Source: DATFVJ01 sp963712955
Lineage (GTDB): Bacteria; Actinomycetota; Actinomycetes; Streptosporangiales; Streptosporangiaceae
Length of the DNA: 64,000 bases
Assembly: GCA_963712955.1 (NCBI GenBank)
Contig: CAVQKF010000021.1
Location: forward strand, 180,855-244,854
Direction of reading: 5' to 3'
Shown here: positions 25,602 through 35,142 of the stretch, piece after piece
Position numbering within the stretch: position 1 is the stretch's first letter
Layout of the letters: every line of letters begins with the position of its first letter
The notes under the pieces: generated by a model
Seen by the model: only the letters and a program-made list of their open reading frames with translations
Told to the model about the DNA's origin: nothing
Database searches by the model: none
Made by a program: the position numbers and the translations under genes

Positions 25602-27713
25602 TCATCGGATGAGTGCCCGCTCGTGGCCGAGTTCACCGGGTGCCGGATCGGGTGTGCGCGCGAGTCCGCTCGGCCACCACATCCACCGGCCCACGTCCAG
25701 GTTGAGCGCGGTGACCAGTACCGACCGCACCACGATCGTGTCGAGCAGCACGCCGAACGCCACCGCGAATCCCAGCTCGGTCAGGAAGGTGATGGATAGC
25801 GTGCCGAGCACGGCGAACGTCCCGGCGAGGATGGCCCCGGCCGAGGTGATCACCCCACCGGTAGCGGCGAGCCCGACGAGGGCCCCGCGACGTGCGCCGC
25901 GGCGCTTCGCCTCCTCACGCACCCGGGTCATCAGGAAGATGTTGTAGTCGATGCCGAGCGCCACCAGGAACACGAACACGAACAGCGGGAACGAGGTATC
26001 GGCGCCACCGAACTTGAACACATGGTTGAAGGCGAGCGCGCTGACCCCCAGGGTGGCGGCGAACGAGAGCACCACGGTGGCGATCAGGATCAGCGGGGCG
26101 ACGACTGCCCACAGGAGCAGTACGAGAATGACGAACACAACGATCAGAATCAGCGGGATGATCAGGTCGCGGTCGTGCGCGGAAGCACGCGCCACATCCA
26201 GGTTGACCGCGGAAGTGCCGCCAACCTTGGCATCCGCGCCTGGGACCGCGTGCACGGCGGACCGCACCCGGTCGATCACTTGGTACGCCGCGTCGCTGTC
26301 CGGCGGGGCGATGAGCGTCGCCTCGAGATACACGTAGCCGTTCTTGATCACCGGTGGGGTCACGGCGGCGATCCCCGGAGTCGCGGCGAGCGTCGACCGT
26401 AGCTGTGCGGCCTGCGCCGCGCGGCCGATCACCACGACAGGCTGGCCCGCACCCGCGGGGAAGTGCTGTGCGAGCACCGTTTCCCCGACGACAGAATCGG
26501 GGCGACTACGGAACGAGTCCGCGTTGGACAGCCCGCTGGCCTTCAGGCCGATCGCGCCGAGCGCGAGCGCGCCGAGGATGACCGCTGTGGTCACCCAGAC
26601 CACCCGGGGCCGTGCCGCGATCCGCTGGCCGACCTTGGCCCAAAAGCCGAGCGTGGTCGGTTCGGCCGAGCCGTATCTGCTCCGCAGCGGCCAGAACACC
26701 CAGCGCCCGCAGATCACAAGCAGCGCGGGCAGCAATGTGATCATGGAAAGCAGCGCGACGGCGACACCGATCGCGAGCACGGGCCCGAGACCCTTGGTGG
26801 AGTTAAGTTCAGCCACGAGCAGCGTCAGCATGCCCAGGACGACGGTGGAGGCGCTCGCGATAAGCGCCGGGCCCGCCCGGCGCAACGCCTCGGCCATGGC
26901 CTCGTGCCGGTCCTCGTGCCTGCGCAACTCCTCCCGATAGCGTGCGATCAGCAACAACGCGTAGTCGGTGCCCGCACCGAACACCAGCACATACAAGATG
27001 CCCGCGCTCTGCGCGTTGACCGTCAGCCCGGCATGCGCGGCGAGCAGGTAGATCACCGCCTGGGCGGTGATCAGCGCGACGCCCGCCGAGATCACCGGCA
27101 GCAGCCACAGCACCGGGCTGCGGTAGGTGATGAGCAAGAGCACGATGACGACCGTGAGCGTGGCATAGAGCAGCGTGCTGTCGATGCCCTTGAACGCCTT
27201 GGCAGAATCCGCGGCGCCCCCGAGCGGTCCGGTGATGTGGACGTTCAGGCCGTTGGCATCCGACAGCGCGATCGCGCGGAGCGAATCGGCGACCTTCCCC
27301 GCACCGTTCCAGCCATTTTTGCCCAGGTTGACAGGGACGACGGTCTCGATCGCCTTACCGTCCTTTGACGGGATCGGCCCCACGATCTGCGCGGCCACCA
27401 CGCCCGGCACCCCGGCGAACTTCCTGGCGCCGGCGGCTGCCTTCGCTTTGTCGGCGGCGGTAACGCCTGATGGCCGCTCATAAACCACGACCGCGGGGAA
27501 TACGTTGCTCGACTGGAAGCGGGCCTGCAGGTCCAGCACCTTGGTCGATTCCGCGTTAGCGGGAAGCCAGGACTTCGCCTCGTTCTTCTCCACGCCGTTC
27601 AGCTTGCCCGCCAGCGGCCCGGCCACAGCGACCACGACCACCCAGAAGGCAACGACGAGCCACTTGGTCCTGCGCCCACATGGAATGCGCGCGATCTGGC
27701 GGTTTGCGCTCAT
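25602..27713 (-). CDS. MMPL/RND-family membrane transporter
   Basis: 703 aa from ATG 27713; the frame is open 72 codons further, but that part is low-complexity. It has one N-terminal helix (WLVVAFWVVVVAV), a large extracellular loop, five grouped helices with VLVFGAGTDYALLLIARYREEL (the MMPL Asp-Tyr pair), a second loop, and five helices with ALGIDYNIFLMTRVREE. Such proton-driven proteins export lipids or small molecules. The WS/DGAT gene lies upstream on the same strand (353-bp gap), so a link to lipid metabolism is possible but unproven. Confidence 0.92.
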   Translation of the reverse strand: MSANRQIARIPCGRRTKWLVVAFWVVVVAVAGPLAGKLNGVEKNEAKSWLPANAESTKVLDLQARFQSSNVFPAVVVYERPSGVTAADKAKAAAGARKFAGVPGVVAAQIVGPIPSKDGKAIETVVPVNLGKNGWNGAGKVADSLRAIALSDANGLNVHITGPLGGAADSAKAFKGIDSTLLYATLTVVIVLLLITYRSPVLWLLPVISAGVALITAQAVIYLLAAHAGLTVNAQSAGILYVLVFGAGTDYALLLIARYREELRRHEDRHEAMAEALRRAGPALIASASTVVLGMLTLLVAELNSTKGLGPVLAIGVAVALLSMITLLPALLVICGRWVFWPLRSRYGSAEPTTLGFWAKVGQRIAARPRVVWVTTAVILGALALGAIGLKASGLSNADSFRSRPDSVVGETVLAQHFPAGAGQPVVVIGRAAQAAQLRSTLAATPGIAAVTPPVIKNGYVYLEATLIAPPDSDAAYQVIDRVRSAVHAVPGADAKVGGTSAVNLDVARASAHDRDLIIPLILIVVFVILVLLLWAVVAPLILIATVVLSFAATLGVSALAFNHVFKFGGADTSFPLFVFVFLVALGIDYNIFLMTRVREEAKRRGARRGALVGLAATGGVITSAGAILAGTFAVLGTLSITFLTELGFAVAFGVLLDTIVVRSVLVTALNLDVGRWMWWPSGLARTPDPAPGELGHERALIR

Positions 27714-28066
27714 CGGGCCCCCCGGCTCCCTTGTCACATCGCAGGCCGCACTCCATGGGAAAAAGGACAGCCTGCCCGCTAGCTCATAGCCAAGAAACTT
27801 AAGCACGTCAGCATTCGGCCCCGGCACCCCCTCGGCGATGAGTCCAGCGAGCTCGGCTGCCAGCGATGCGAGCAATGCGAGCAATGCGAGCGATGCGAGC
27901 GATGCGAGCTGGTCAGCGGGCTCCTGCACCTTGATCTACCCGAAAGGGAACGCAACGTACACCTTCGTCGTCGGCGCAACCTTGTCTGGCGCCTTCCTTG
28001 CCGCTTACTTGCCGCCGAGCCGGTCGAGCTTCCCTGCGTCAGAGTCCTAGGTCCCGAAGCGGCGCA
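27714..28066. repeat. gap between MMPL and WS/DGAT with 9-bp tandem repeats
   Basis: Five to six tandem 9-bp units (RATGCGAGC) lie at about 27864-27910. The leftward MMPL frame stays open through them, encoding Leu/Ala repeats, but no start with a ribosome site is present. A plus-strand frame (27838-28050) contains a hydrophobic stretch that I do not recognise. No convincing gene. Confidence 0.6.
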
Positions 28067-29467
28067 TTACGAGGCTGCGGCCGGCCGTGCGCCCGCGGAG
28101 CGCTCCCTTAGTTCGGCCACGCCGCGGCTGATGCCCTCGGTGAGCACATCGAGATCGGGCGCGGCGTCGAAGTCGGCGGTGACGCCGAAGGAGAAGCGGT
28201 CCAGGTAGGAGAAGATCGCGATCGAGATCCGCACGTTGTCGCCGATCGGCACGTAGGGGTAAGCAGCCACCATCTGGCGCCCCAGGATGAACAGCGGGAA
28301 CCGCGGCCCCGGGACGTTCGTCGCCACCGTCTGGACCAGGGGCTGCGGTAGCCGGAACCCTGCCCGGGTACCCAGCGCGAGCAGCGTCGGGGCGGCGAAT
28401 CCGAGCATCTCGGTGAGCAGCTCGGCACCAACGGCCTGGTGCGTCCGCTTGAGGTCGTTCATCTGCCCGCGCAGCAGCTCGAGCCGCCTGACCGGATCAG
28501 GCTCGCCGACCGGCAGGTTGACCAGCACCGCGGACACGCGGTTGGTGGTCACGCCATGCTCGCTGTCCGCGCGCACCGAAACGGGCACCAGGGAACGCAC
28601 CACCAGCCCATCCTTTAGTTCGCCGCGAACGTCAAGGAGATCGCGGAACCCGCGGGTGATCGCGGCGAGCACCACATCATTGACGGTGGCGCCCATGGCG
28701 CGGCGGATCTCCTTCACCTCGGTCAGGCTTGCCGTCGTCCAGGCCCACCGCCGATGCGGGCCGATCGGGCCGTTCAGCGAACTCACCGTGCGGGAGGTGA
28801 GCCGTCGCACGCTCGAGGTCAGCCCGAGGCCGAACCCAAGCAGCTGCCGTGGCGTGCGCAGCCGCTGAAGAAGGACGGCCGGAACGCTCGCCAGTTCACC
28901 GAGCGGGCGGGTGATAGTGTCGCGCAGCCCGCCTGCCACCAGGGAAACGAGGGACGGCCCGCGCTCCGGCTCCCATGGCACGGGCGTGACCGGCTTCTCA
29001 TTGGGTCCGAGATCGAACACGACCGTCATCAGATCCGTGCCACCGACGCCGTCCACCATGCAGTGGTGCACCTTCGAGATGAGAGCCCATTCGCCACCCT
29101 TCAGACCCTCGAGGAGCCACGCCTCCCACAGGGGCCTCGCGCGGTCAAGGCGCTGGGCGAAGATCTTGGCAGCCAGGGTACGCAACTGCTCCTGCCCTCC
29201 GGGTACGGGGACCGCGGCATGCCGCACGTGGTAGGTGATCTCGAAGTGCTCGTCGTCCAGCCACACGGGGCGGAAGATCTGGAGCGGCATCGCCCGCACG
29301 ACCTGGCGGTAGCGTGGCACAAGCGGCAGCTTTGCGGCCAGCAGCCGGATGAGGTCGTTGTAGGGCGGGGCAGGACCCTCGAACACCGCGAGTGAGCCCA
29401 TATGCATGGGAACGTTGTCGTGCTCGACGAAGAAAAACCCGGCGTCGAGCGTGCTCATCCGCTCCAT
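28067..29467 (-). CDS. wax ester synthase/diacylglycerol acyltransferase (WS/DGAT)
   Basis: 466 aa from ATG 29467 (ATG 29458 is an alternative). The catalytic HHxxxDG motif is KVHHCMVDG (His134, His135, Asp139). Other family blocks: DAGFFFVEHDNVPMHMGSLA at the start, a GATVNDVVLAAITRGFRDLL helix, and NVPGPRFPLFILG near the C-terminus. It esterifies acyl-CoA to fatty alcohols or diacylglycerol for storage lipids and acts at the inner membrane surface. Full length. Confidence 0.95.
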   Translation of the reverse strand: MERMSTLDAGFFFVEHDNVPMHMGSLAVFEGPAPPYNDLIRLLAAKLPLVPRYRQVVRAMPLQIFRPVWLDDEHFEITYHVRHAAVPVPGGQEQLRTLAAKIFAQRLDRARPLWEAWLLEGLKGGEWALISKVHHCMVDGVGGTDLMTVVFDLGPNEKPVTPVPWEPERGPSLVSLVAGGLRDTITRPLGELASVPAVLLQRLRTPRQLLGFGLGLTSSVRRLTSRTVSSLNGPIGPHRRWAWTTASLTEVKEIRRAMGATVNDVVLAAITRGFRDLLDVRGELKDGLVVRSLVPVSVRADSEHGVTTNRVSAVLVNLPVGEPDPVRRLELLRGQMNDLKRTHQAVGAELLTEMLGFAAPTLLALGTRAGFRLPQPLVQTVATNVPGPRFPLFILGRQMVAAYPYVPIGDNVRISIAIFSYLDRFSFGVTADFDAAPDLDVLTEGISRGVAELRERSAGARPAAAS

Positions 29468-29742
29468 GGCTCACCGTCCCGCATCGCACCGTCCCGCATC
29501 GCACCGTCGCGTTAGCGCTTGCACGTGTGCCAGCCGTGCCTGAATCGGCAACGCGCCCCTGCCGACCACGCTATGGCAAGCATCCCGGCCGGGCTACCCA
29601 GCGGCTGTGTCCTTCTTGTGCTGCTTTTTACATGGTTTTAACGGGTATGTGTCACTAAGATGCGACCTCAAGGGGCTACAGGTCTACTCGCTGCGATGAC
29701 GGGAGACGGCATCGCTACGGGGGTGGATCCGCGGAGGTGGTC

Positions 29743-30951
29743 ATGGCTGCTGATGTGCCTGGAAGCCCGGGTGGTGTACGTGGTCCCCGGGTCGGTGTGG
29801 TGCTGGGGTCAGGCGGTGTTCTCGGCGCGGCGTGGATGGTTGGGGCGCTGGTCGCGGTGCAGGCGCGGCTGGGGTTCGCAGTAGGTGAGGCTGAGCTGGT
29901 GATGGGGACCAGCGCGGGCAGCGTGCTTGCGGCCGCGTTGCGGTGTGGGTTGAGGCCCGAGGAGATGGTGACGCACCAGCGTGGTGGGCTGGCCGGGACC
30001 GTCATGGATCTGGGGCCCCCTGATCTGGGGGGGCGTGCGTTGCCTCCGCCGCCGTTGCTTCGGGTGGGTTCGCCGCGGTTGATGCTGGCGGCATTGCGGG
30101 CGCCGCATCGGGTGCATCCAGGGGTGGTGGCGAGCGCGTTTGTGCCACAGGGCCGGGCCCGGCATGTGACATTGCATGCGATGGTGCACTCGATGGTGTC
30201 GCACGCGTGGCCGCATCTGGCGCAGCCGCACGGTGGGCTGCATGGGAACCCGTTCGGTGGGACCCGGTCCCGACCAGTGGGTGTCCCTGCTGCCGCCGTG
30301 GATGCCGGGGGTGCGGGTGCTGCGGGCGGTGTACCGACCGGCGCAGCTGCCGGGGATCCGGGTGCGGCGGGCGGTGTGGCCGCTGCAGGTGCGGATGACG
30401 CGGGGGTGGAATGGGCGCGCGATGGGCGAACGTGGATCGTGGCGGTGGATTATGACTCGGGGCAGCGGGTGGTGTTCGGGCGCGAGGGAGCGCCGGTGGC
30501 GGCGTTGCCTGACGCGGTGGTGGCCTCGTGTTCGATCCCGGGCTGGTACCGGCCGACTGTGATCGGCGGGCGGCGTTATGTGGATGGGGGCATGCGGTCG
30601 GCCACGTCGGCAGGGCTGCTAGCGGGGGCGGGACTTGATGAAGTGTATGTGCTCGCGCCGATGGCGAGCCTGGAGTTTGACCGGCCATGGCTGCCGCACG
30701 AGCGGCTGGAGCGGCGGGTGCGGCGGCTGATCACGCTGGGGCTGCGACGTGATGTGGAGCGACTGCGGTCGGCGGGGACCGCGGTCACGGTTCTGACTCC
30801 AGGGCCGGAGGACCTGGCAGCGATCGGCGCTAACCTGATGGATCCGCGCCGACGCGTCGGCGTGCTTGAGACCTCCTTGCGCACCTCCGCCGCCGCGCTG
30901 GGCGGACCTGCGGGGGCCGCCCCGCCGTCGGGGCGCACCCACGCCGCCTGA
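29743..30951 (+). CDS. patatin-like phospholipase
   Basis: 402 aa from ATG 29743, with GGAGG five bases upstream (the frame opens two codons earlier at GTG). The patatin elements are intact: oxyanion loop GSGGVLGAAW, nucleophile elbow GTSAGS (Ser57) and the catalytic Asp in YVDGGM. Between them is an unusually Gly/Ala-rich stretch (about residues 175-220), probably a flexible insertion. A lipid acyl hydrolase, likely cytoplasmic or membrane-associated; its neighbour WS/DGAT is divergent. Confidence 0.9.
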   Translation: MAADVPGSPGGVRGPRVGVVLGSGGVLGAAWMVGALVAVQARLGFAVGEAELVMGTSAGSVLAAALRCGLRPEEMVTHQRGGLAGTVMDLGPPDLGGRALPPPPLLRVGSPRLMLAALRAPHRVHPGVVASAFVPQGRARHVTLHAMVHSMVSHAWPHLAQPHGGLHGNPFGGTRSRPVGVPAAAVDAGGAGAAGGVPTGAAAGDPGAAGGVAAAGADDAGVEWARDGRTWIVAVDYDSGQRVVFGREGAPVAALPDAVVASCSIPGWYRPTVIGGRRYVDGGMRSATSAGLLAGAGLDEVYVLAPMASLEFDRPWLPHERLERRVRRLITLGLRRDVERLRSAGTAVTVLTPGPEDLAAIGANLMDPRRRVGVLETSLRTSAAALGGPAGAAPPSGRTHAA

Positions 30952-30954
30952 CCC

Positions 30955-31066
30955 CGGTGCCGCCTGACCCAGTGCCGCCTGACCCAGTGCCGCCTGACCC
31001 AGTGCCGCCCGGCCCAATGGCGCCTGACCCCGTGCCGCCTGACCCAGTGCCGCCCGGCCGAGCGCC
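30955..31066. repeat. 15-bp tandem repeat array
   Basis: About seven to eight copies of a 15-bp unit (CCAGTGCCGCCTGAC with variants) directly follow the patatin stop. The array fills the gap to the next gene and is non-coding on the plus strand because the stop precedes it. Confidence 0.8.
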
Positions 31067-31083
31067 GCGTCCAGCCCGGCGAG

Positions 31084-31710
31084 GTGGATCGCCGTCCGTG
31101 TCACCGCCTCCGTACGTTCGGGCGTCTAGCTAGGGTGGCCGCGACGCATGACGAGATTCAAAGCACGCCGCGAGGGCGCAGGCCCAGGCTCCGGTGGGTC
31201 CTCGCCATGGCCGCGGCCATCGTGGTCGCGGCGCTCGGCCTCGCCACGGCACGCCTGTTCGTCTGGCCACGGCAGGGCATGCCCACCCACGTCGACGCCA
31301 TCGTCATGATGAACGGGCCAGGCCACCGCCTGCAGGCTGCTGAGGAGCTTGCCTGGGCGCACCGCACGCAGATGCTCGTGGTCTCCCGTGGCACACCTTA
31401 CTGGGGCCACGGCAGCGCATGCGCCGCGCGGATACCAGCAGTCAAGGTGATCTGCTTCGACCCCAGCCCGGCCACCACCCGCGGCGAGGCCGAGTTCGCC
31501 GGCCGCGTCGCCAGGCAGTACCACTGGCGCTCGGTCGCGTTGGTCACGACTCCGGACCAGGTTACGAGGGCCCGCATCAGGATGCGGCGCTGTTTCCAGG
31601 GCCGGGTGTACGTCAGCACCACTGCCCTGCCCACCCACGACTGGCCCCGGGCGATCGCCTACGAGTGGGCGGCGACATTCAAGGCACTGGTCATCCAGCG
31701 GGCCTGCTAG
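31084..31710 (+). CDS. YdcF/SanA-like (DUF218) membrane-anchored protein
   Basis: 208 aa if GTG 31084 is used; GTG 31135 is a plausible alternative, as neither has a strong ribosome site. A basic N-terminus and one hydrophobic segment (WVLAMAAAIVVAALGLATA) anchor the protein. The DUF218 domain follows: VDAIVMMNGPGHRLQAAEEL (usually DaIvvLGgg), then TTRGEAEFAGRVA and VALVTTPDQVTRARI-x-MRRCF. The family is linked to envelope functions such as cell-wall or surface polysaccharide assembly; the exact reaction is unknown. Confidence 0.75.
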   Translation: MDRRPCHRLRTFGRLARVAATHDEIQSTPRGRRPRLRWVLAMAAAIVVAALGLATARLFVWPRQGMPTHVDAIVMMNGPGHRLQAAEELAWAHRTQMLVVSRGTPYWGHGSACAARIPAVKVICFDPSPATTRGEAEFAGRVARQYHWRSVALVTTPDQVTRARIRMRRCFQGRVYVSTTALPTHDWPRAIAYEWAATFKALVIQRAC

Positions 31711-31793
31711 CCACGCCTGGCCGGAATCCCGGCCGGTGATCCGAGCGCACTGCCTCCGACCGTGAACCGGTGGCGTGCAGGCTGGTTCCTGCG

Positions 31794-31863
31794 ACTTCCC
31801 CCCCGAAAACGTCGTCCCAGCGGGCGGAATGTCCGTTTCCCGTGACGTTTTCGGGGGGGAAGT
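31794..31863. repeat. perfect 20-bp inverted repeat with 30-base spacer
   Basis: Arms 31794-31813 and 31844-31863 are exact reverse complements over 20 bp (start ACTTCCCCCC, end GGGGGGAAGT), including a run of seven C/G. It lies 84 bp after the YdcF-like stop inside a 341-bp gap (31711-32051) with no other gene. It could act as a terminator, but the length and perfection also fit a miniature inverted-repeat element or protein-binding site. Confidence 0.85.
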
Positions 31864-32051
31864 TGTGCTGCTGGCCCGCAGGCGCCGGGACCTAGGTCGT
31901 TGACAAGAGAGCCGGCGTAAGCGCGGCACGCCGCAGCCGCGCGGGCCCACCCTGGGGGGAGCAGCACACGTCACCGGAGATATACGGTGGCAGGAACAGA
32001 CCCACCGGCAACAAGGGGGCGCCGTCCGTTGAGCCGGTTCCACGAGCCGGG

Positions 32052-32837
32052 GTGCCTGCAGCCGGGCGGGTTGCGGTGAGTGGGTCCCCCGATGAGGGGG
32101 AGCACGCACCGCCCCCTGGACCCACGCCGCCTCTCACACCGCCGCCCGTCACACCACCGCCCGTCACACCCCCGCCTGTCACACCCCCGCCTGTCACACC
32201 CCCGCCTGTGGCTGCGTCACGAGGGACCGCGACCGCTCCGCCAGGAGCCGGGCAGGATCTGAGCGAGACGGGGTGGCTCGAGTCGGGCTTCGAGTGGGGC
32301 CTTGCGCTGTCCCGCGGGCTCGTGCTGATCCCCGTGGTTACCCTCGTCATTGCCGCGGCCGGCGCGTTCGTCTACGGCGCGGCCCTGTTCATCTGGTCGG
32401 CCATCCACACGTTCCCAAATGCGTTCCCGGTCGGAAACAGGATCGGGATCTTCCTGCTCGTTGTAGATCTGTTCCTGGTGGGAGCGACGCTGCTCATCGC
32501 CGCGATCGGACTCTACGAGCTGTTCATCAGCCGCGTCGACCCGGGCGGGCAGCGTTCCCATCTGCCCGGCTGGCTGGTGATGAGTGACCTGAACGACCTG
32601 AAGGCGCGCGTCGTGTCGATGCTCGTCCTGGTTGCCGCGGTGAGCTTCGTCGATGTCGTCGTTGATTTCCACGGCGGCCACGACATCCTCTACCTCGGCA
32701 TCGCTGTCGCACTTGTCATCGCCGCGCTCACGGCGTTCCTGCGATACGGCGCCGGCGGACGCGAAGGCTCGTTAACGCGGCCCCCGGTGAGGGCGGCCGC
32801 AGGTCGAGGGTCGGAGGTCGGAGGTCGGAGGCCATGA
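32052..32837 (+). CDS. YqhA/UPF0114-family membrane protein with Pro-rich N-terminus
   Basis: 261 aa from GTG 32052 (GTG 32076 is an alternative). Residues 20-55 are a PPPVT repeat encoded by a 15-bp tandem repeat, then about four hydrophobic segments. The UPF0114 signature is AAIGLYELFISRVD, with WLVMSDLNDLKARVVSMLVLV following. Function is unknown; homologues form small inner-membrane proteins. It overlaps the MarC-like gene by ATGA, indicating co-translation. Confidence 0.85.
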   Translation: MPAAGRVAVSGSPDEGEHAPPPGPTPPLTPPPVTPPPVTPPPVTPPPVTPPPVAASRGTATAPPGAGQDLSETGWLESGFEWGLALSRGLVLIPVVTLVIAAAGAFVYGAALFIWSAIHTFPNAFPVGNRIGIFLLVVDLFLVGATLLIAAIGLYELFISRVDPGGQRSHLPGWLVMSDLNDLKARVVSMLVLVAAVSFVDVVVDFHGGHDILYLGIAVALVIAALTAFLRYGAGGREGSLTRPPVRAAAGRGSEVGGRRP

Positions 32838-33355
32838 CGATGGAGTTCGAGACGGTCAACGCCGCCGCGGTCATCGACATCTTCCTGCTGCTGCTGATCG
32901 GAGTTGGCCCCAAGATCGCGCTCGTGCCTTTCATCGAGGCGACAGCGGAGCTGCCCGACGCGACGAAGGCCCGCGTGGTACGGAAGATGCTCACCACCGC
33001 GACGGTGGTGGCGGTCATCCTCCTCGTCCTTGGCGGGCTCCTGACGAGGCTGCTGCACTTCTCGCCAGGGGCGCTCGGCGTCTCGAGCGGGATCATCCTG
33101 CTGATCCTGGCCGTGTCGATGGTTCTCAGCCGGCCTGACCAGAACGGTGAGAACACCCCGGTTACGGACAGGGATCCGATGCAACTGGCGGTCTTCCCGC
33201 TTGCGGTCCCTTACCTCGTCAACCCGGTGGGCATCGTCGTCCTTGTCACCGCATCAGCCGAGGCCGCGTCGTTCGGCGTTTTCGCCGTCGTCGTCGGGAT
33301 TCTCGCACTCGTGATCGCACTCGACGTTGCCGTGTTCCGGGGGCCAACCGGGTGA
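32834..33355 (+). CDS. MarC-family integral membrane protein, frame-broken near the end
   Basis: 173 aa as it stands from ATG 32834. It has hydrophobic helices with IFLLLLIGVGPKIALVPFIE, LLILAVSMVL, and FPLAVPYLVNPVGIVVLV, as in MarC/NAAT proteins. The last helix is missing, but the adjacent frame from about 33346 reads ANRVSEHLDHSRMLLTEKVF then GFLLAALAVQLALSGL to TGA 33484-33486, the normal MarC end. A one-base change at the G run 33339-33343 would give a 217-aa protein of normal length. Membrane topology about six helices; role uncertain. Confidence 0.75.
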   Translation: MTMEFETVNAAAVIDIFLLLLIGVGPKIALVPFIEATAELPDATKARVVRKMLTTATVVAVILLVLGGLLTRLLHFSPGALGVSSGIILLILAVSMVLSRPDQNGENTPVTDRDPMQLAVFPLAVPYLVNPVGIVVLVTASAEAASFGVFAVVVGILALVIALDVAVFRGPTG

Positions 33356-33576
33356 GCGAGCACCTGGACCACAGCCGCATGCTGCTGACCGAGAAGGTGT
33401 TCGGCTTCCTGCTCGCCGCGCTGGCCGTTCAGCTGGCGCTCAGCGGCCTGGCCGACCTCGGCCTCATCCATCTGACACAGCACTGAACCGTCGCGCCTGT
33501 GACGTGGCACCTGCGGAGCCGTTAGCCCTGTCTTTTCACCGGGGTCTGCGGGCTGGAGCAGCGCGCCTAGCGTAAA

Positions 33577-33644
33577 AAGTGCTCCTGAGCTGGGACAGTA
33601 AGGGTATTCAACGTCCTTGCTGTGCCGAGTTCGAGGAGCACTTT
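33577..33644. promoter_or_regulatory. inverted repeat around the IS1380 transposase start
   Basis: AAAGTGCTCCT (33577-33587) pairs with AGGAGCACTTT (33634-33644), the right arm lying within the first codons of the transposase. IS elements often place such a hairpin so that transcripts entering from outside hide the translation start. It may also mark the left end of the element. Confidence 0.55.
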
Positions 33645-35142
33645 CTACGTGAACGTTACCGGCTGGTCGAGGGGCCTGGAAGTATCCGGGGGCGGCGAGG
33701 GGGTCGTGTCGCATGCCGGGCTGGCGCTGCTGCGGCACCTGACCGATAAGACGGGCCTGACGGGCGGGCTGTCACGGGCGCTGGCGAGCAGGCGGCTGCT
33801 GGTGCATGACCGGGGCCGGGTGCTGGCGGACCTGGCGTGCGCGATCGCCGACGGCGCCCGGGTGATCAGCGATTTCCGGGTGATGGGCGATCAGCGGGAG
33901 CTGTTCGGCCTGGTGGCGTCGGTGCCGACGGCGTGGCGGACGCTGGGTGAGATCGCCGCGGACGGGACGCGGACAGGCAAGCGGATCACTGCGGCGCTGA
34001 CCGCGGCGCGGCGGCACGCCTGGGCGCAGGCGGTGGCCCGGCACGGGGCGCTGCCCGGGATCCGGCTGGCGGACAAGACCCTGGACGGCGTGACCTGCAT
34101 CCGGCTGGATGCCACCGTGACGTTCGCGCACTCGGACAAGGAGCTGGCGGAGGCGAACTTCAAGGGCTTCGGCCATCACCCGCTGCTGGCGGTATGCGAT
34201 AACACCGGCGGGGAACCGCTGGCGTGGATGCTGCGGAAAGGATCAGCGGGCAGCAACACTGCCGTGGACCATACCGCCCTGGTGGACGCCGCGGTCGCCG
34301 CGCTGCCGCCGGCGTTCGGCGGCGGCTGATGATCACATGCGATGGGGCCGGGGCCAGTCACGACCTGGTCAGGCACCTGGACAAGCTCGCCGCCCGGCCG
34401 GGCCGCCAGCTCATCTACTCGGTCGGGTGGGCTTTGGGGGAGCGGGAGAAGGCGGCGCTGCGGCTGGTGCCCGAGGCGGCCTGGCAGCTCGCCATCGACA
34501 GCCGCGGGGAGGTCCGCGAGCGCCGCGCCGATGACGCCTGCGCGGACATCTCCTGCGCGCACGGGGCTGCTGGATCGAGGAAGCCCACGTCACCGAGCTG
34601 ACCGGGCTGCTGCGCGCGGGACCGGACGGGGACAAGCTCAAGGCCTGGCCCGCCACGATGCGCGTGTTCGCGCGCCGCGAGCGGCCGCATCCCGGCGCCC
34701 AGCTGACCTTGTTCGAAGCCGGGGACGGCTGGCGGTACTCGCTGTGGGTGACGAACCGGCCCGCCGCCACCAAGGGCTGGCTGGGGCAGAACGCCTATAT
34801 CGACGCCGCGCACCGGGTCCAGGCCCGGGTCGAGGACGCCATCCGGACCGGGAAGGACACCGGCCTGGGCCACTTCCCCTCCCACGACTTCAAGATCAAC
34901 GCCGCCTGGCTGACCGCCTCGATGACCGCCTGCATCCTGCTGGCCTGGCTGAAACTGCTGGCCCTGGACGGCGACCTGGCCAAAGCCGAGCCGAAGACGC
35001 TGCGGTACCGGGTGCTGCACGCCGCGGCCCGGCTGGTGCGCGGCGGCTGGCGCCGGCGACGAAAATCCAGGCCACCTGGCCCTGGGCCGATGCGATCACC
35101 GCCGCGTGGCAGCGCATCGACGCCCTCCCGCAAGCACCCTGA
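33622..35142 (+). pseudogene. IS1380-family transposase, frameshifted
   Basis: Three reading frames share one transposase of about 500 aa. Frame one (33622-34329) has LRHLTDKTGLTGGLSRAL and CIRLDATVTFAHSDKELAEA (first DDE Asp), ending LPPAF. Frame two (about 34330-34560) continues RLMITCDGAGASHDLVRHLD (second Asp) to RRADDACADISCA. Frame three (about 34575-35045) reads CWIEEAHVTEL to YIDAAHRVQARVEDAIRTGK (Glu region). A fourth switch gives IQATWPWADAITAAWQRIDA and the stop. At least three indels, so inactive unless sequence errors are to blame. Confidence 0.88.

Noticed and set aside
26463..27368. 301-codon plus-strand frame opposite the MMPL transporter
   Set aside because: Charged low-complexity shadow of membrane-helix codons; no ribosome site.
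29809..30688. Leftward frames of 144 and 228 codons opposite the patatin gene
   Set aside because: His/Pro/Arg-rich shadows; the plus strand has the GxSxG and DGG catalytic motifs.
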